From positions 1-64,000 of the forward strand of contig JAIMKW010000002.1 in assembly GCA_020692215.1 (NCBI GenBank): a DNA stretch of 64,000 nucleotides, read 5' to 3'. Source of the DNA: Sandarakinorhabdus sp. (GTDB lineage Bacteria; Pseudomonadota; Alphaproteobacteria; Sphingomonadales; Sphingomonadaceae). Made by a program: the position numbers and the translations under genes. The notes beneath the pieces are model-generated. The model did no database searches. It had not been told where the DNA came from and saw only the letters and a program-made list of their open reading frames with translations. Of this stretch, positions 27,382-36,460 are shown piece after piece (position 1 is the stretch's first letter; each line of letters opens with the position of its first letter).

Positions 27382-27942
27382 ATGCTGGAGGCTTTTCTCG
27401 TTTCAACCGCCACGGTGGCAGTGGCCGAGATGGGCGACAAGACCCAGCTTCTCGCGATTCTGCTGGCCGCCCGTTTCCGCCAGCCGATGGCCGTGATTGC
27501 CGGCATCTTCGCAGCGACCGTGCTGAACCATGCGCTGGCGGCCATTCTCGGCACGCTGATCGCCAGATGGGTTTCGCCCGATACGTTGCGCTGGCTGCTG
27601 GCGGCAGGCTTCTTTGCAACGGCGATTTGGGCGCTGATACCCGACAAGCAGGATGAAGGGCCGGTAGCGGGAGGAAAATGGGGTGCGTTCCTGGCCACGA
27701 CGCTGGCCTTCTTCGTGGTGGAGATGGGCGACAAGACCCAGATTGCCACCATCGCGCTGGCGGCCCGGTTCGAAGCGCCAGTGGCAGTGACGCTGGGCAC
27801 GACAGCGGGGATGCTGCTGGCCAATGTGCCCGCAGTGATCTTTGCCGACCGGTTGCTGAAAATATTGCCGCTGAAGCTTCTTCGGTTCGTGGCGGCAGGG
27901 ATCTTTGCAGCTCTGGGGGTGGCGACCTTGGCTGCTGGCTGA
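27382..27942 (+). CDS. TMEM165/GDT1 family cation transporter
   Basis: 186 residues, six membrane segments in two repeats, each carrying the diagnostic EMGDKTQ motif (near residues 16-22 and 114-120). GDT1 proteins exchange Ca2+ or Mn2+ for protons; bacterial members such as MneA export manganese. ATG 27382 has a GGGGACGG site at good spacing and gives the family N-terminus MLEAFLVSTATVAVAEMGDK; ATG 27361 is an alternative adding 7 residues. No yybP-ykoY-like element is visible upstream. Confidence 0.9.
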   Translation: MLEAFLVSTATVAVAEMGDKTQLLAILLAARFRQPMAVIAGIFAATVLNHALAAILGTLIARWVSPDTLRWLLAAGFFATAIWALIPDKQDEGPVAGGKWGAFLATTLAFFVVEMGDKTQIATIALAARFEAPVAVTLGTTAGMLLANVPAVIFADRLLKILPLKLLRFVAAGIFAALGVATLAAG

Positions 27943-28014
27943 AGGGCGTGGCAATTTTCTGGTTCGCAGGCAACTTTTTTGTGGCAGTGTCCGTGGCACC
28001 ATGTGGGGGTTGTG

Positions 28015-28299
28015 ATGAAGACCATGTTGAAAATCACGCGGCTTGTTGGCTGCGCAGCACTGACAGTGCCGGCTGCCGGGCAGGAACCGGGGGACAAGGA
28101 AAGAACCATTGCCGCCATCGAAGCGGCGGGATGCCAGCTGGATCCCTCCAACACGGAGGCTGTGGTCGGAAAGCTGGGGCTCTCCCGCGAGGCGTTTCGC
28201 GCCATCGGCAGGGAACTGGTGGCCGAAGGCAAGGCGGATGTCTCGACCTTCGGGGTGTTCAAGCTGACGACAGAGGCCTGCCAGAAACCGGTCGACTAA
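28015..28299 (+). CDS. Small secreted protein of unknown function
   Basis: 94 residues with a weak signal peptide (MKTMLKITRLVGCAALTVPAAG). The mature part carries two cysteines (AAGCQLDPSN and TEACQKP), spaced to form one disulfide, around a predominantly helical core. I do not recognise the family. ATG 28015 follows GGGGG by 6 bases. It is convergent with purA, 12 bases away. Confidence 0.65.
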   Translation: MKTMLKITRLVGCAALTVPAAGQEPGDKERTIAAIEAAGCQLDPSNTEAVVGKLGLSREAFRAIGRELVAEGKADVSTFGVFKLTTEACQKPVD

Positions 28300-28311
28300 G
28301 GTGTCGCCCTT

Positions 28312-29601
28312 TCAGTCCCGGAACGGATCGCGAACCAATATGGTATCATCCCGTTCGGGGCTGGTGCTGACGAGGGCGACAGGGCAGTCGATCAGTTCCT
28401 CGATCCGGCGGATATATTTGATGGCGGCAGCCGGCAGGTCTGCCCAGCTTCGCGCACCCTGTGTACTCTCCTGCCATCCCTCGAAGCGTTCGTAGATCGG
28501 CTTTGCGGCTGCCTGATCGGCCGTGGAGGCGGGCAAATGATCGAGATGGCGACCATTTACATCATATCCGGTGCACACCAAAAGCTCATCAAAGCCGTCG
28601 AGAACATCCAATTTGGTCAGCGCAATTCCATCCACGCCCGAGAGTGCAATGGATTGGCGGACGAGCGCTGCATCGAACCAGCCGCAACGACGCTTGCGGC
28701 CGGTGACGGTGCCGAACTCGCGGCCGCGCTCGCCGAGCCGCTGGCCGACATCATCATCCAGTTCGGTGGGAAAGGGCCCCGATCCGACGCGCGTTGTATA
28801 GGCCTTCACGATTGCCAGCACATAGGAAAGCGCGCTTGGCCCCATGCCCGATCCGGCCGCGGCCTGGCCGGCAACGACGTTGGAGGATGTGACAAAGGGG
28901 TAGGTACCGTGATCGACATCCAGCAGCACGCCCTGTGCGCCTTCGAACAGGATGCGGGCGCGCTGGCGTCGCTTGGCCGCGAGCGTCACCCACACCGGGG
29001 CTGCGTAGGGCAGGATTTCGGGCGCGATTGCCTGAAGTTCGGCGATAAGGTCGGCCCGGTCGATCGCGGCGACATTGAAGCCCGCCCGCAGCGCATTGTG
29101 ATGGGCCAGCAATCGATCGATCTGCGGAGCGGCTGAATCAAGATCGGCCAGATCGCACACGCGCAGCGCCCGACGGCCGACCTTGTCTTCATAGGCCGGG
29201 CCGATGCCGCGCCGGGTCGTGCCGATCTTTCCGGCGCCCGATGCATCTTCGCGCAGGGCATCCAGATCGCGGTGGAACGGGAGGATGAGGGGGCAGGTAT
29301 CGGCCACCATCAGCTTTTCCGGGTTGATGGTCACGCCCTGGCCACGCAGCCGCGCGATTTCATCGCGAAGGGCCCAGGGATCGAGCACGACGCCGTTGCC
29401 GATGCACGACAGCGTGCCGCGCACGATGCCCGAGGGAAGCAGCGAAAGCTTGTAGACCTGATTGCCAACGACAAGCGTGTGCCCGGCATTGTGGCCGCCC
29501 TGGAAACGAACCACCACATCGGCCCTCGCCGAAAGCCAGTCGACGATCTTGCCCTTGCCTTCGTCGCCCCACTGGGCGCCGATCACGACTACATTTGCCA
29601 A
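28312..29601 (-). CDS. purA: Adenylosuccinate synthase
   Basis: 429 residues, full length. [17 protein letters not shown] near the N-terminus is the GTP/IMP catalytic loop; [44 protein letters not shown] and [11 protein letters not shown] follow in the family order. The enzyme makes adenylosuccinate from IMP, aspartate and GTP, the first committed step to AMP. The start codon is TTG at 29601 with AGGAG 8 bases upstream; no ATG is available. It is the last gene of serC-serA-hisZ-purA. Confidence 0.97.
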   Translation of the reverse strand: MANVVVIGAQWGDEGKGKIVDWLSARADVVVRFQGGHNAGHTLVVGNQVYKLSLLPSGIVRGTLSCIGNGVVLDPWALRDEIARLRGQGVTINPEKLMVADTCPLILPFHRDLDALREDASGAGKIGTTRRGIGPAYEDKVGRRALRVCDLADLDSAAPQIDRLLAHHNALRAGFNVAAIDRADLIAELQAIAPEILPYAAPVWVTLAAKRRQRARILFEGAQGVLLDVDHGTYPFVTSSNVVAGQAAAGSGMGPSALSYVLAIVKAYTTRVGSGPFPTELDDDVGQRLGERGREFGTVTGRKRRCGWFDAALVRQSIALSGVDGIALTKLDVLDGFDELLVCTGYDVNGRHLDHLPASTADQAAAKPIYERFEGWQESTQGARSWADLPAAAIKYIRRIEELIDCPVALVSTSPERDDTILVRDPFRD

Positions 29602-29622
29602 TTGCGCTGCTCCTGATTGCCG

Positions 29623-30750
29623 TCAGTCCTTAGCGACAGCGGCCTTGCCATTCCAGACATGCGAACAGCCTTCCGATGAATCCCTGCCTGATAGTGCGCA
29701 GACCGTTGCCCAGCCTTCTGCACGAAGTTGCGCAGCCATGGCGGGCGCTGTGCCCTCTGGCAGGAAGATGCGGCGGCCTTGCAATACACCGAGGCCCGCA
29801 TCGACCAGCGGATCGATATAGAGGGAGACACCCGCGGCGGGCTCGTCGGAGCCATCAGGGTAGCGCACACGATAAGCGCCGCCGCGGCCGATTTCGCGGG
29901 CCAGCAACTGTCCGTTGGCTGCGCCGAACAGAGAAACGCCAACCCAGCTCTGATATTCAAAGCCATGGCGCTCGGTGGGGTCGATGGTAATTCGCACCTG
30001 GGGCAGGGCAGAGACAAGGTCTGCGAGGCGCTCGGTAAGGGCGGGCGCGATGGCCTTCAGGCAGGGAAGAGATGTTTCGGCGGGGCCGGCGGCCTCCAGC
30101 AAGGCGCGGTAGGGGCGTGTATCAAAGCCTTCAAGCGCGCCCCAGTCCTTGCTGTCAAGCGCTGCCACAAGAGCGGGGAGATTCGCCACCGGCCACTGCG
30201 ATGCAGCGAGTTCGGCGACAAGTTCGGGGGTGGTAAGATCAACCGAAATATTGGTGACACCGGCGGCTGTCAGCGCTTGAATGGCAGCATTCACCAGTTC
30301 GGCCAGTGCTGCGACGCTGTCTTCCCCGATCAGCTCGGCGCCAGCCTGGGTCAGCTCCCGTGCCGGGTCGAGCTGGCCCGCCTGGGCACGCAGCACCGGG
30401 CCGGCATAGGCTAGGCGAAGCGGGCGCGGAGCAGCAGAAAGTCGTGTGGCAGCAATTCTGGCAATCTGGCCCGTGATGTCGGGCCGGAGCGCCAGCGCTT
30501 CGCCGCTTGCCGGATCGGGTGAGCGAAAGAGCGCGGTTCCCAGGGGCTTGCCAAGCCAGCGGGCCAGCGACACTTCATGCTCTACCAGCGGCGGGGCTAC
30601 CCGATCATAGCCATGGCTTGCAAAGCAATCGACGACCGTTCGAACGAGCTGCGAGGCCGCTTCGGCCGCCGGGGGCAGCCTGTCGCGGAAGCCGACGGGC
30701 AACAGGGCGCCCGTCCGGCCTCCGACAGGCCCGGTTGCATCGCTGGTCAT
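29623..30750 (-). CDS. hisZ: ATP phosphoribosyltransferase regulatory subunit HisZ
   Basis: 375 residues related to the catalytic core of histidyl-tRNA synthetase: LPVGFRDRLPPAAEAASQL, FRSPDPASGEALALRPDITGQIARI (motif-2 like) and a C-terminal EIGRGGAYRVRY segment, but no anticodon-binding domain. HisZ forms an octameric complex with short-form HisG and is required for its activity and histidine feedback. hisG is not in the window. Its ATG overlaps the serA stop as ATGA, so it is coupled to serine synthesis; hisZ within a ser-pur operon is known from other Alphaproteobacteria. Confidence 0.88.
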   Translation of the reverse strand: MTSDATGPVGGRTGALLPVGFRDRLPPAAEAASQLVRTVVDCFASHGYDRVAPPLVEHEVSLARWLGKPLGTALFRSPDPASGEALALRPDITGQIARIAATRLSAAPRPLRLAYAGPVLRAQAGQLDPARELTQAGAELIGEDSVAALAELVNAAIQALTAAGVTNISVDLTTPELVAELAASQWPVANLPALVAALDSKDWGALEGFDTRPYRALLEAAGPAETSLPCLKAIAPALTERLADLVSALPQVRITIDPTERHGFEYQSWVGVSLFGAANGQLLAREIGRGGAYRVRYPDGSDEPAAGVSLYIDPLVDAGLGVLQGRRIFLPEGTAPAMAAQLRAEGWATVCALSGRDSSEGCSHVWNGKAAVAKD

Positions 30751-32327
30751 CCGAACTTCAGCGCTTTCACCGTTTTTACGCCCGGCAGCTTGCACAGGTC
30801 CCACAGCAGCGGCTCGTCGATTGGCTGATCTACCGAAAGCAGCAGGATTGCCTCTGCATTTGCATCGCGGCGGCCAAGGTGGAAGGTGCCGATGTTAACG
30901 CCGGATTCGCCAAGACGGGTGCCGAGCCGCCCGATGAATCCCGGCTTGTCCTCGTTCACGATGAACAGCATGCGGGGCGCGAAATCCGCTTCCACCTTGA
31001 TGCCATAGATCTCGACAAGGCGGGGTTGGGCGGTGCCAAACAGGGTGCCTGCAACCGAGCGCTCTGCGGTGGCCGTGCGGACCCGCACGCGCACCAGCGT
31101 CTGATAGTCGGTGTCGCGTTCGTGGCGCACTTCCGCGACTTCGATGTTGCGGTCGCGCGCCATGGTGGGGGCGTTCACCATGTTCACCGTGTCGGAGAAG
31201 GTGCGCATCAGGCCGGCGAGCACTGCCCCGGTGATCGGCTTGATGTTGAGGCCGGCAGCCGCGCCTTCCACCTCGACCGTCACGCCGCGAAGCTCTTCGG
31301 ATTCGAGCTGGCCGATGAGGTGCCCCAGATGCTCGGCAAGCGCCATGTAGGGCTTCAGCTTCGGCGCATCTTCCGCCGACAGGCTCGGCATGTTGAGCGC
31401 ATTGGTGACACCGCCGGTCAGCAGAAAGTCCGACATCTGCTCGGCAACCTGGATGGCGACATTGACCTGGGCTTCATCCGTGGACGCGCCAAGGTGCGGC
31501 GTCGAGACGAAGTTGGGCGTGCCGAACAGCGGGTTGCTGGTGGCGGGTTCTTCCACGAACACGTCGAGCGCTGCTCCGGCGATGTGGCCGCTATCGAGCC
31601 CGGCCTTAAGAGCGGCTTCGTCGACAAGACCGCCACGGGCGCAATTGATGATCCGGACGCCCTTCTTGGTTTTGGCCAGATTTTCAGCCGACAGGATATT
31701 GCGCGTGCTGTCGGTCAGCGGCGTGTGCAAGGTGATGAAATCGGCCTTTGCGAGCAGCTCGTCGAGCGTGACCTTCTCGACGCCCAGATCCTGCGCGCGC
31801 TCGGGTGTGAGGAAGGGATCGAACGCGATAACCTTCATTCTGAGCCCGAGCGCTCTCTCGGCGACGATGGAGCCGATGTTTCCGCAACCGATGAGCCCCA
31901 GTGTCTTGGAGGTGACCTCAACACCCATGAAGCGATTCTTTTCCCACTTGCCTGCCTGGGTGGAGGCGTCTGCTTCGGGTAGCTGGCGGGCCAGCGCGAA
32001 CATCAGCGCGATGGCATGCTCTGCTGTTGTGATGCTGTTTCCAAATGGCGTGTTCATCACCACGATTCCGCGCGCGGTGGCAGCGGGCACATCGACATTG
32101 TCGACACCGATACCGGCCCGCCCGATGACCTTCAGCCGTTTTGCGGCATCGAGGACAGCTTCGGTTGCCTTGGTGGCTGAGCGAATTGCGAGGCCGTCGT
32201 AATCGCCAATGATGGCGATCAGTTCATCCTTGGTAAGGCCGGGCTTTTCGTCGACGTCTATTCCGCGGGCCCGAAAAATTTCGGCAGCCTTCGGCGACAT
32301 CTTGTCAGAAATCAATACTCTGGGCAT
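30747..32327 (-). CDS. serA: D-3-phosphoglycerate dehydrogenase
   Basis: 526 residues, the long type: substrate and NAD domains (LIGCGNIGSIVAERALG; catalytic Arg231 in NCARGGLVDEAAL, Glu near 260 in FVEEPATSN, His278 in TPHLGAST), an allosteric intervening domain, and a C-terminal ACT domain (ARMLFIVNEDKPGFIGRLGTRL). It oxidises 3-phosphoglycerate to phosphohydroxypyruvate; the ACT domain normally binds serine. ATG 32327 is preceded by GAAAG; an upstream TTG at 32342 would add five residues. It begins 18 bases after serC ends. Confidence 0.96.
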   Translation of the reverse strand: MPRVLISDKMSPKAAEIFRARGIDVDEKPGLTKDELIAIIGDYDGLAIRSATKATEAVLDAAKRLKVIGRAGIGVDNVDVPAATARGIVVMNTPFGNSITTAEHAIALMFALARQLPEADASTQAGKWEKNRFMGVEVTSKTLGLIGCGNIGSIVAERALGLRMKVIAFDPFLTPERAQDLGVEKVTLDELLAKADFITLHTPLTDSTRNILSAENLAKTKKGVRIINCARGGLVDEAALKAGLDSGHIAGAALDVFVEEPATSNPLFGTPNFVSTPHLGASTDEAQVNVAIQVAEQMSDFLLTGGVTNALNMPSLSAEDAPKLKPYMALAEHLGHLIGQLESEELRGVTVEVEGAAAGLNIKPITGAVLAGLMRTFSDTVNMVNAPTMARDRNIEVAEVRHERDTDYQTLVRVRVRTATAERSVAGTLFGTAQPRLVEIYGIKVEADFAPRMLFIVNEDKPGFIGRLGTRLGESGVNIGTFHLGRRDANAEAILLLSVDQPIDEPLLWDLCKLPGVKTVKALKFG

Positions 32328-32345
32328 TTTTATTACTTTCAAATA

Positions 32346-33467
32346 TCAAGAAGCAGAGGCGGTCGCATAGGCCCATTCGAGCCAGGGCGTCAGCGCCTCG
32401 ATGTCGGCGGTGTCGACGGTTGCGCCGCACCAGATACGCAGGCCGGGCGGAGCGTCGCGGTAGCCGTTGACGTCATAGGCGACGCCTTCCTTTTCCAGCA
32501 GCGAAGCCATCGCCTTGGGAAGATCAGGGCTCCCGACGATCGAAAGGCAAACCGACGTGTTGGAGCGCGTGGCCGGGTCTGCCGCGAGGTTCTTCGCCCA
32601 GGAAGTTCGATCGATCCAGGCATTGAGTGCGGCGGCGTTTGCGTCTGCCCTGGCATGCAGCGCGGGAAGGCCGCCGATTGCTTCGGCCCAGCGCAGGGCA
32701 TCGAGATAATCCTCGACGGCAAGCATCGACGGGGTGTTGATCGTTTCGCCCTCGAAGATGCCTTCGATGAGTTTGCCGCCCTTTGTCATGCGGAAGATCT
32801 TGGGCATTGGCCAGGCCGGTGTGTAGTTCTCCAGCCGCTCCACGGCACGGGGCCCAAGGATCAGGATGCCGTGCGCGCCTTCGCCTCCAAGCACCTTCTG
32901 CCAGGAGAAGGTCACCACATCGAGCATTTCGAATGGCAAAGGCTGGGCGAATGCGGCGCTGGTTGCATCGCACAGGGTCAGGCCTTCGCGCGTGTCGGAA
33001 ATCCAGTTCCCGTCGGGCACCTTCACCCCTGAGGTGGTGCCGTTCCAGGTGAACAAAATGTCGGAGCCCTGATCGACTGCCGAGAGATCGGGCAGGTGGC
33101 CATAATCGGCCTTGAGCACCGTTGGGTTCAGTTTCAGCTGCTTGACTGCATCTGTCACCCACCCTTCGCCGAAGCTTTCCCATGCAATGGCGGTAACAGG
33201 ACGAGCGCCCAGAAGGGCCCACATCGCCATTTCATAGGCGCCCGTGTCGGATGCGGGGACAATTCCTATCCGGTGCGTATCAGGCACCCGCAGGATGGCG
33301 CGGGTCTGGTCGATTGCCGCCTTGAGACGGGTCTTGCCGATCTTCGCGCGGTGCGAGCGGCCGAGACTGTCGATAGGGAGGGTTGCGAGTTCATATCCGG
33401 GGCGCTTGGCGCAGGGGCCGGACGAGAAATGCGCGCGTGCAGGACGCGCCGTTGGCTTGGCAGTCAT
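32346..33467 (-). CDS. serC: Phosphoserine aminotransferase
   Basis: 373 residues of the alphaproteobacterial/archaeal-type SerC. It begins with the [13 protein letters not shown] signature; the PLP lysine is Lys191 in [14 protein letters not shown], and [17 protein letters not shown] follows. The enzyme converts phosphohydroxypyruvate and glutamate to phosphoserine. First gene of the operon, controlled by the promoter and leader hairpins immediately upstream; its GGAG ribosome site lies inside one of those hairpins. Confidence 0.96.
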   Translation of the reverse strand: MTAKPTARPARAHFSSGPCAKRPGYELATLPIDSLGRSHRAKIGKTRLKAAIDQTRAILRVPDTHRIGIVPASDTGAYEMAMWALLGARPVTAIAWESFGEGWVTDAVKQLKLNPTVLKADYGHLPDLSAVDQGSDILFTWNGTTSGVKVPDGNWISDTREGLTLCDATSAAFAQPLPFEMLDVVTFSWQKVLGGEGAHGILILGPRAVERLENYTPAWPMPKIFRMTKGGKLIEGIFEGETINTPSMLAVEDYLDALRWAEAIGGLPALHARADANAAALNAWIDRTSWAKNLAADPATRSNTSVCLSIVGSPDLPKAMASLLEKEGVAYDVNGYRDAPPGLRIWCGATVDTADIEALTPWLEWAYATASAS

Positions 33468-33515
33468 ATTCTCTCCTCTCAGAGAGCTCGCGCCGCGTTG
33501 GGGCGGCGTGGCCCG
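33468..33515 (-). promoter_or_regulatory. serC-type leader RNA (SD-sequestering hairpins)
   Basis: The roughly 48-base leader before serC folds into two adjacent hairpins on the minus strand. The first is CGCCGC/GCGGCG with a 6-base loop (33491-33508). The second is CTCTCT-GAGA-GGAGAG (33471-33486), whose GNRA-type tetraloop hairpin contains the GGAG ribosome site of serC. A short two-hairpin leader just behind a clear promoter and upstream of serC-serA is the layout of the alphaproteobacterial serC RNA motif (Weinberg and colleagues; Rfam 'serC'). I recognise it by position and fold, not by a covariance search. Confidence 0.65.
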
Positions 33516-33521
33516 CAGCCG

Positions 33522-33549
33522 GGAATAGTGTCGCCCGGCCGCCTGTCAA
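33522..33549 (-). promoter_or_regulatory. Promoter of the serC-serA-hisZ-purA operon
   Basis: On the minus strand a consensus -35 TTGACA (33544-33549) is 16 bases from TATTCC (33522-33527). It places the transcript start near 33515, immediately before the two leader hairpins. Confidence 0.65.
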
Positions 33550-33631
33550 GCGAGCAGTTGTGGTCCGGAGAGCAGATTTTGCGGGGCGGGCACGGTAGCG
33601 CGAAGCCGAAAAGCGGGCTAGCAGCCTGACA

Positions 33632-34498
33632 ATGACAGAGAAAAAATCGCACACGCCCTTCAAGCCCGCTGCCCGCGAAGCGGACTTCGCAGCCCATCCC
33701 ACACCAACGGCGCAGACTGAGCATCCGGCCTATCGACTCGCGTTTCAGGATACCGAGTTTCTGCTGCGCGATGCGTTGCGCCCTGTTCGCTTCCAGCTGG
33801 AACTGCTGAAACCGGAGCTGCTGCTGACAGAGGCGGGAATCGCATCGACGTTCGTTTTCTATGGCTCTGCCCGGATACCGGGTCCGCATGAGATCGAGCT
33901 GCTGGAGGCCAGTGCCGATACGCCTGAACGCAAGAAGGTTGTCGAACGGCTGGTTGCCAAATCCCGCTACTATGAGGAAGCGCGCAAGCTGGCGGTGCTG
34001 GCATCGTGCCAGCCGTGCGGGGATGGGGCAGACCGCGAATTCGTCGTTTGCTCGGGCGGTGGCCCTTCGATCATGGAAGCGGCCAACCGCGGCGCGCATG
34101 AAATGGGCGCGCCTTCCGTTGGGCTGAATGTGGTGCTGCCGCACGAGCAGCTGCCCAATGCCTTCGTGACCCCTGGGCTTTCATTTCAGTTCCACTATTT
34201 CGCGCTGCGCAAGATGCACTTCCTGATGCGGGCGCGTGCAGTTGCTGTTTTCCCCGGTGGCTTTGGAACCTTCGATGAACTGTTCGAGCTGCTGACGCTG
34301 GTTCAGACCAGGAAGATCGCGCCGATCCCGATCCTGTTGTTCGGTCGGAGTTTCTGGCAACGGGTTGTGAATTTCGAAGCGCTGGCCGACGAAGGCGTCA
34401 TCGCCCCGGAAGACCTGAACCTGTTCCACTTCGTCGAGACAGCCGAAGAGGCATGGGCGCTGGTGTGCACCAACACGCAGGAGACGGCACAGGCTTGA
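33632..34498 (+). CDS. LOG family protein (TIGR00730-like Rossmann protein)
   Basis: 288 residues. The lysine-decarboxylase-like/LOG fold is identified by FYGSARIPGP, CSGGGPSIMEAANRGA and the phosphoribohydrolase motif PGGFGTFDE at 208-216. LOG enzymes release cytokinin-type bases from their nucleotides; most bacterial members hydrolyse purine nucleotides. This is the longer bacterial type with an N-terminal helical extension and an insert (ASADTPERKKVVERLVAKSR) after the first strand. No good ribosome site is seen before ATG 33632. A 13-bp inverted repeat overlaps its end. Confidence 0.88.
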   Translation: MTEKKSHTPFKPAAREADFAAHPTPTAQTEHPAYRLAFQDTEFLLRDALRPVRFQLELLKPELLLTEAGIASTFVFYGSARIPGPHEIELLEASADTPERKKVVERLVAKSRYYEEARKLAVLASCQPCGDGADREFVVCSGGGPSIMEAANRGAHEMGAPSVGLNVVLPHEQLPNAFVTPGLSFQFHYFALRKMHFLMRARAVAVFPGGFGTFDELFELLTLVQTRKIAPIPILLFGRSFWQRVVNFEALADEGVIAPEDLNLFHFVETAEEAWALVCTNTQETAQA

Positions 34499-34513
34499 GA
34501 CCTGTGCCGTCTC
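34481..34513. repeat. 13-bp inverted repeat at the end of the LOG gene
   Basis: GAGACGGCACAGG (34481-34493) and CCTGTGCCGTCTC (34501-34513) are perfect complements around a 7-base loop that includes the TGA stop. No T-run follows in either direction, so it is either a T-less terminator between convergent genes or a 3'-end stability hairpin. Confidence 0.55.
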
Positions 34514-34542
34514 CTGGAACGCCAGCCGTTCCGGACTGGCGA

Positions 34543-35172
34543 TCAGGTGGTTGGCGCAGCCACGGCGTCTTGCGGAGCCGTTGTTTCAGAGGGTGTCACT
34601 TCCGCTGCCGGGGCATCTGCCGGGACAGCCTCAACCACGGCAGGGAGCGGCTTTGGGCTATCGCTCTTGGAGTTGAGGAAGGCTAGCAGATCTGCACGAT
34701 CCTGCGGCTTGCCAATGCCGGCGAAGGCCATCTTGTTGCCAGGAATATATTTGCGGGGGTTTTCAATCCAAGAAGACAGTGTGTCCCAATCCCAGATCTT
34801 GTCCCCGGTTGCCTTCATGCCGTCGGAATAGCCAAAGCCCGGAATATGCGCATGCTTGGATCCGACGATGCCATAGAGATTGGGTCCGATACCTTGCGCA
34901 CCGCCCTTTTCGATGGTGTGGCATGAGGCGCATTTCTTGAACTGGGCTGCGCCCTTTTCAAGGTTGGCCGACGCAAGGAAGACCCCGATCGGCTTTTCGG
35001 CTTCGGCTTCGCCGCCGGCTGCGGCGGCCGCTTCCACACCCTGGACGACATAGGCCTGTTGCTCCAGCGGGTGGACCGGGAACAGATAGCCAGTGATGAT
35101 CGACAAGCCGAGGACGGCAATGAGGGCGGCGAGCACCCAGCCTGCAATCTTGTTGAATTCGTAGCTGTCCAC
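34543..35172 (-). CDS. Membrane-anchored cytochrome c (CycM-like)
   Basis: 209 residues. An uncleaved N-terminal membrane helix (IAGWVLAALIAVLGLSIITG, residues 9-28), an Ala/Glu-rich linker, then a class I cytochrome c domain with heme site CASCH at 81-85 and axial Met148 in NKMAFAGI. The C-terminal 45 residues are Pro/Ala/Thr-rich. Membrane-bound cytochromes of this kind carry electrons from bc1 to the terminal oxidase in Alphaproteobacteria. The start is GTG 35172 with AGGA 5 bases upstream; the longer open frame is not supported. Confidence 0.9.
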   Translation of the reverse strand: MDSYEFNKIAGWVLAALIAVLGLSIITGYLFPVHPLEQQAYVVQGVEAAAAAGGEAEAEKPIGVFLASANLEKGAAQFKKCASCHTIEKGGAQGIGPNLYGIVGSKHAHIPGFGYSDGMKATGDKIWDWDTLSSWIENPRKYIPGNKMAFAGIGKPQDRADLLAFLNSKSDSPKPLPAVVEAVPADAPAAEVTPSETTAPQDAVAAPTT

Positions 35173-35242
35173 TTGTCCTGATCTCCGAAATTCGAACGGC
35201 GCTCGCAGTCTCTCGCTGCCATCCAAGCATGCGTTGCGCCGC

Positions 35243-35271
35243 GTCATAGAAAGGGCCGTGAGCCTTGGCAA
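35243..35271 (-). promoter_or_regulatory. Putative promoter of the cytochrome c gene
   Basis: Minus-strand TTGCCA (35266-35271) and TATGAC (35243-35248) with exactly 17 bases between them, giving a leader of about 65 bases before GTG 35172. Confidence 0.45.
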
Positions 35272-35422
35272 TGGCCCTGAAGCATGCCGATTGCCGCAGT
35301 TGTGGCCGGAAGTGCGTGAAAGCCAGGGCTGTTGCTTTGCTCCGGGCTCGGGCCCTGCGTGGTTTGACAGGCGATGAAGGCAGGATTGACCGAGAGAGGA
35401 GGGCGGGGCAATCGGCACGGCC

Positions 35423-36331
35423 ATGCAAAGCTATCCTCCTTTGGCGCAAGCCCTTGTCGACACGATGCGCGCTGCAGCCGCGGCCGACCCTTCGCGCGCG
35501 GTTGCCTTTCAGGGCGCTCCGGGCGCCTATTCGCACCAGGCTGTCCGGGAGGCGTTTCCCCATGGGCTGCCGCTGCCCTGCTTCAGCTTCGAGGAAGCGC
35601 TGGCAGCTGTCAGCGAGGGGAAGGCGGACCGGGCAGCCATTCCGGTGGAAAACAGCCTGCACGGCCGAGTAGCGGATGTGCATTTCCTGCTGCCGGAATC
35701 GGGCTTGTTCATTGTTGGGGAACATTATGTGAAGGTGGAGCATTGCCTGCTGGGGGCGCCGGGGGCCGTGCTTTCCGATGTTCGCGAGGTGACATCCCAT
35801 CCGCAGGCACTGGGCCAGTGCCGCAAGCGCACGCGTGCAATGGGGCTGCGCGCTGTAAGTTTTGCAGACACGGCGGCAGCCGCCGCAGCCGTTGCCGGGG
35901 AAGGCAACAAGGCGGTTGCAGCCATCGCATCGCGGCTTGCTGCCGACCTGTACGGATGCAGCCTGCTGGTGGAAGGGTTGCAGGATGCAGACCACAACCG
36001 CACACGATTCCTGCTGCTGGCGCGGACTCCGCGCGATGTTTCGGGATTGGACGGCCTGTTCAAGACAACCCTCTCGTTCGAAGTGAAGAACGCGCCGGCC
36101 GCCCTGTTTAAGGCGCTTGGCGGCTTTGCCACCAATGGGGTCAACCTTGCCCGGCTGGAAAGCCATCTGCGCGGCGGTGCGTTCGTGGCAGCGGAATTCC
36201 TCATCGATATCGAAGGCCGGCCATCGGACACGGCCGTGGCCCGCGCGCTGGAAGAATTGCAGTTTCATTCCAAGTGGGTGCGTCTGCTGGGAAGCTACCC
36301 GATGGTGCCGCCGGAGATCGCCGCCCCCTGA
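35423..36331 (+). CDS. pheA: Prephenate dehydratase
   Basis: 302 residues. The dehydratase domain shows VAFQGAPGAYSHQA, AAIPVENSLHGRV and the catalytic TRF motif at 194-196 (NRTRFLLL). A C-terminal ACT domain (about 211-290) carries the GVNLARLESHL segment; the usual phenylalanine-site ESRP is ESHL here. The enzyme converts prephenate to phenylpyruvate for phenylalanine synthesis. There is no chorismate mutase domain. ATG 35423 has only a weak ribosome site. It is divergent from the cytochrome c gene, as often seen in sphingomonads. Confidence 0.95.
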   Translation: MQSYPPLAQALVDTMRAAAAADPSRAVAFQGAPGAYSHQAVREAFPHGLPLPCFSFEEALAAVSEGKADRAAIPVENSLHGRVADVHFLLPESGLFIVGEHYVKVEHCLLGAPGAVLSDVREVTSHPQALGQCRKRTRAMGLRAVSFADTAAAAAAVAGEGNKAVAAIASRLAADLYGCSLLVEGLQDADHNRTRFLLLARTPRDVSGLDGLFKTTLSFEVKNAPAALFKALGGFATNGVNLARLESHLRGGAFVAAEFLIDIEGRPSDTAVARALEELQFHSKWVRLLGSYPMVPPEIAAP

Positions 36332-36460
36332 TAGCGGCAGCGATGTCCGATACCCGGTTCTGGCGCGGGCTTTAAGCCTGCAGACGCGCAGCCGTCCCTT
36401 TTGGGGAATGCTGCAGCGAGGTTCCTTCAGGATGACGACCGCACTCACGCCAGGCTCGGG

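Noticed and set aside
30507..31982. 491-codon plus-strand frame opposite hisZ and serA
   Set aside because: Shadow of serA codon usage; no start signal or domain.
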